Shown: in pieces, positions 4,401 to 5,042 of the stretch
How the letters are laid out: each line of letters starts with the position of its first letter
Position numbering within the stretch: position 1 is the first letter of the stretch
DNA from: Mycobacterium sp.
Lineage (GTDB): Bacteria; Actinomycetota; Actinomycetes; Mycobacteriales; Mycobacteriaceae
Reading direction: 5' to 3'
Length of the DNA stretch: 5,042 bases
Assembly: GCA_025965815.1 (NCBI GenBank)
Contig: JAOPWF010000089.1
Span: forward strand, 1-5,042
Translations under genes and position numbers: made by a program
Notes under the pieces: generated by a model
The model's input: the letters and a program-made list of their open reading frames with translations, nothing else
Database searches by the model: none
Told to the model about the DNA's origin: nothing

Positions 4401-5042
4401 CGTGGGCCGCGGCCGGGTCGGCCTCGCGATCGCCGGGGCCGCCCTGGTCGCCGCGTGCTCGTCCGCTCCCGCGCCTTCTCCGACCGCCGGCTCGCCGGCC
4501 CCGCCCGCGCAACCCGCGGGGCTGACGTTGGTCACCCTCCAAGTCCCCGATGGCCTCGGGCAGGCGCCGCTGGACACTCCACGTCAGGTGCTCATCCCGC
4601 CGGGCTGGACGATGTCGGTATGGGATCGGATTCCCAAGGCGAGGCTGGCGGCCTGGACTCCGGACGGGGCCCTGCTGGTTTCCGTGCCGGCGAGCGGCGA
4701 AGTGGTTCGCCTGGCACCGCGGCCGGACGGCGGCGAGCCGGGCTCCTCGATTCTGCTCTTCGGGCTCAGTCAGCCGCACGGCCTGGCATTCATCGGGTCA
4801 ACCCTCTACGTCGCTGGGAGCAACCAGGTCGACGCCTATATCTATACCGACGGCAAGACCTCCGGAGGGCGGACCGTCGCTCCGGGGCTGCCCGACGCCG
4901 AGAGCCCGGAACTGCAGGGCGCCTACGCGCACGCGCTCAAGAGCGTTGCCGTCGGGGCCGATGGCGCGGTGTACTTCTCGATCGGCTCGACCGGAAACAT
5001 CACGCCAGAGGATCGCACTGCGAATCCGCCAAGGGCGACGAT
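4378..5042 (+). CDS. Lipoprotein with PQQ-type sugar/sorbosone dehydrogenase-like beta-propeller, 5' part
   Basis: The reading frame is open from ATG 4378 to the right edge (221 codons plus 2 nt), so the C-terminal part is missing. Residues 1-26 form a signal peptide (two Arg at 11 and 13, hydrophobic core GLAIAGAALV) ending in the lipobox VAAC with lipidated Cys27, so the protein should be anchored outside the cytoplasmic membrane. A Pro/Ala/Ser-rich linker (28-47) follows. Repeated beta-propeller blades are visible: TPDGALLVSVPASGEVVRL, then SQPHGLAFIGSTLYVAGSN, then KSVAVGADGAVYFSIGSTGN. The end NPPRAT matches the RA(T) region of glucose/sorbosone dehydrogenases. PQQ use is inferred; catalytic residues cannot be checked in this fragment. 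ATG 4378 overlaps pirin by 23 nt and has GGGAA 4 nt upstream; GTG 4402 is an alternative start with no ribosome binding site. The overlap argues for co-translation with pirin. Confidence 0.82.
   Translation, partial: MPAWQPHSVGRGRVGLAIAGAALVAACSSAPAPSPTAGSPAPPAQPAGLTLVTLQVPDGLGQAPLDTPRQVLIPPGWTMSVWDRIPKARLAAWTPDGALLVSVPASGEVVRLAPRPDGGEPGSSILLFGLSQPHGLAFIGSTLYVAGSNQVDAYIYTDGKTSGGRTVAPGLPDAESPELQGAYAHALKSVAVGADGAVYFSIGSTGNITPEDRTANPPRAT

Noticed and set aside
4405..4414. Palindrome GGCCGCGGCC
   Set aside because: A short GC palindrome inside the signal-peptide coding region, expected by chance in this composition.
3603..4577. 324-codon open frame on the minus strand opposite pirin
   Set aside because: No domain is recognisable, and it lies antisense to a well-conserved pirin and the signal peptide of the next gene; an antisense shadow of GC-rich codons.

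Overview
The window is high-GC DNA whose gene content and promoter style point to a mycobacterium, probably an environmental or fast-growing one (Mycolicibacterium-like). The evidence is a SigG-type sigma factor and a pirin that both closely resemble the adjacent M. tuberculosis pair Rv0182c and Rv0181c, an AdhD-like nicotinoprotein alcohol dehydrogenase, a FabG3-like steroid dehydrogenase relative, and several TANNNT -10 boxes placed so that transcripts would be leaderless. Homology statements are recognition from memory; no search was run.

Layout. (1) 1-1069: a DNA-damage-type (RecA-independent, PafBC-dependent) promoter at 41-63 followed by sigG, best started at GTG 71. (2) 1117-1857: a short-chain dehydrogenase with its own likely leaderless promoter. 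(3) 1858-1973: a regulatory gap with a KstR-like box over the -35 region of an alcohol dehydrogenase promoter. (4) 1974-3098: a zinc-dependent, NDMA-dependent-type alcohol dehydrogenase. (5) 3079-3540, minus strand: a MarR-family regulator that converges on and overlaps the dehydrogenase by 20 bp. (6) 3541-3635: a compact divergent promoter region with an inverted repeat. (7) 3636-4400: a pirin-family quercetinase-like cupin. (8) 4378 to the right edge: the first 221 codons of a lipoprotein resembling PQQ-type sugar or sorbosone dehydrogenases, overlapping the end of the pirin gene.

How the parts may fit. SigG would be made after DNA damage. The SDR and the alcohol dehydrogenase are both oxidoreductases for alcohol or keto groups, and the KstR-like box suggests that at least the second belongs to the sterol-degradation regulon. 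The MarR protein most likely controls itself and the pirin-lipoprotein operon. In M. tuberculosis, as I recall, sigG and the pirin gene are neighbours in one operon; here a dehydrogenase-MarR block lies between them.

I see no mobile element, CRISPR array, tRNA or rRNA. No wholly new system is evident; the most informative signals are regulatory.
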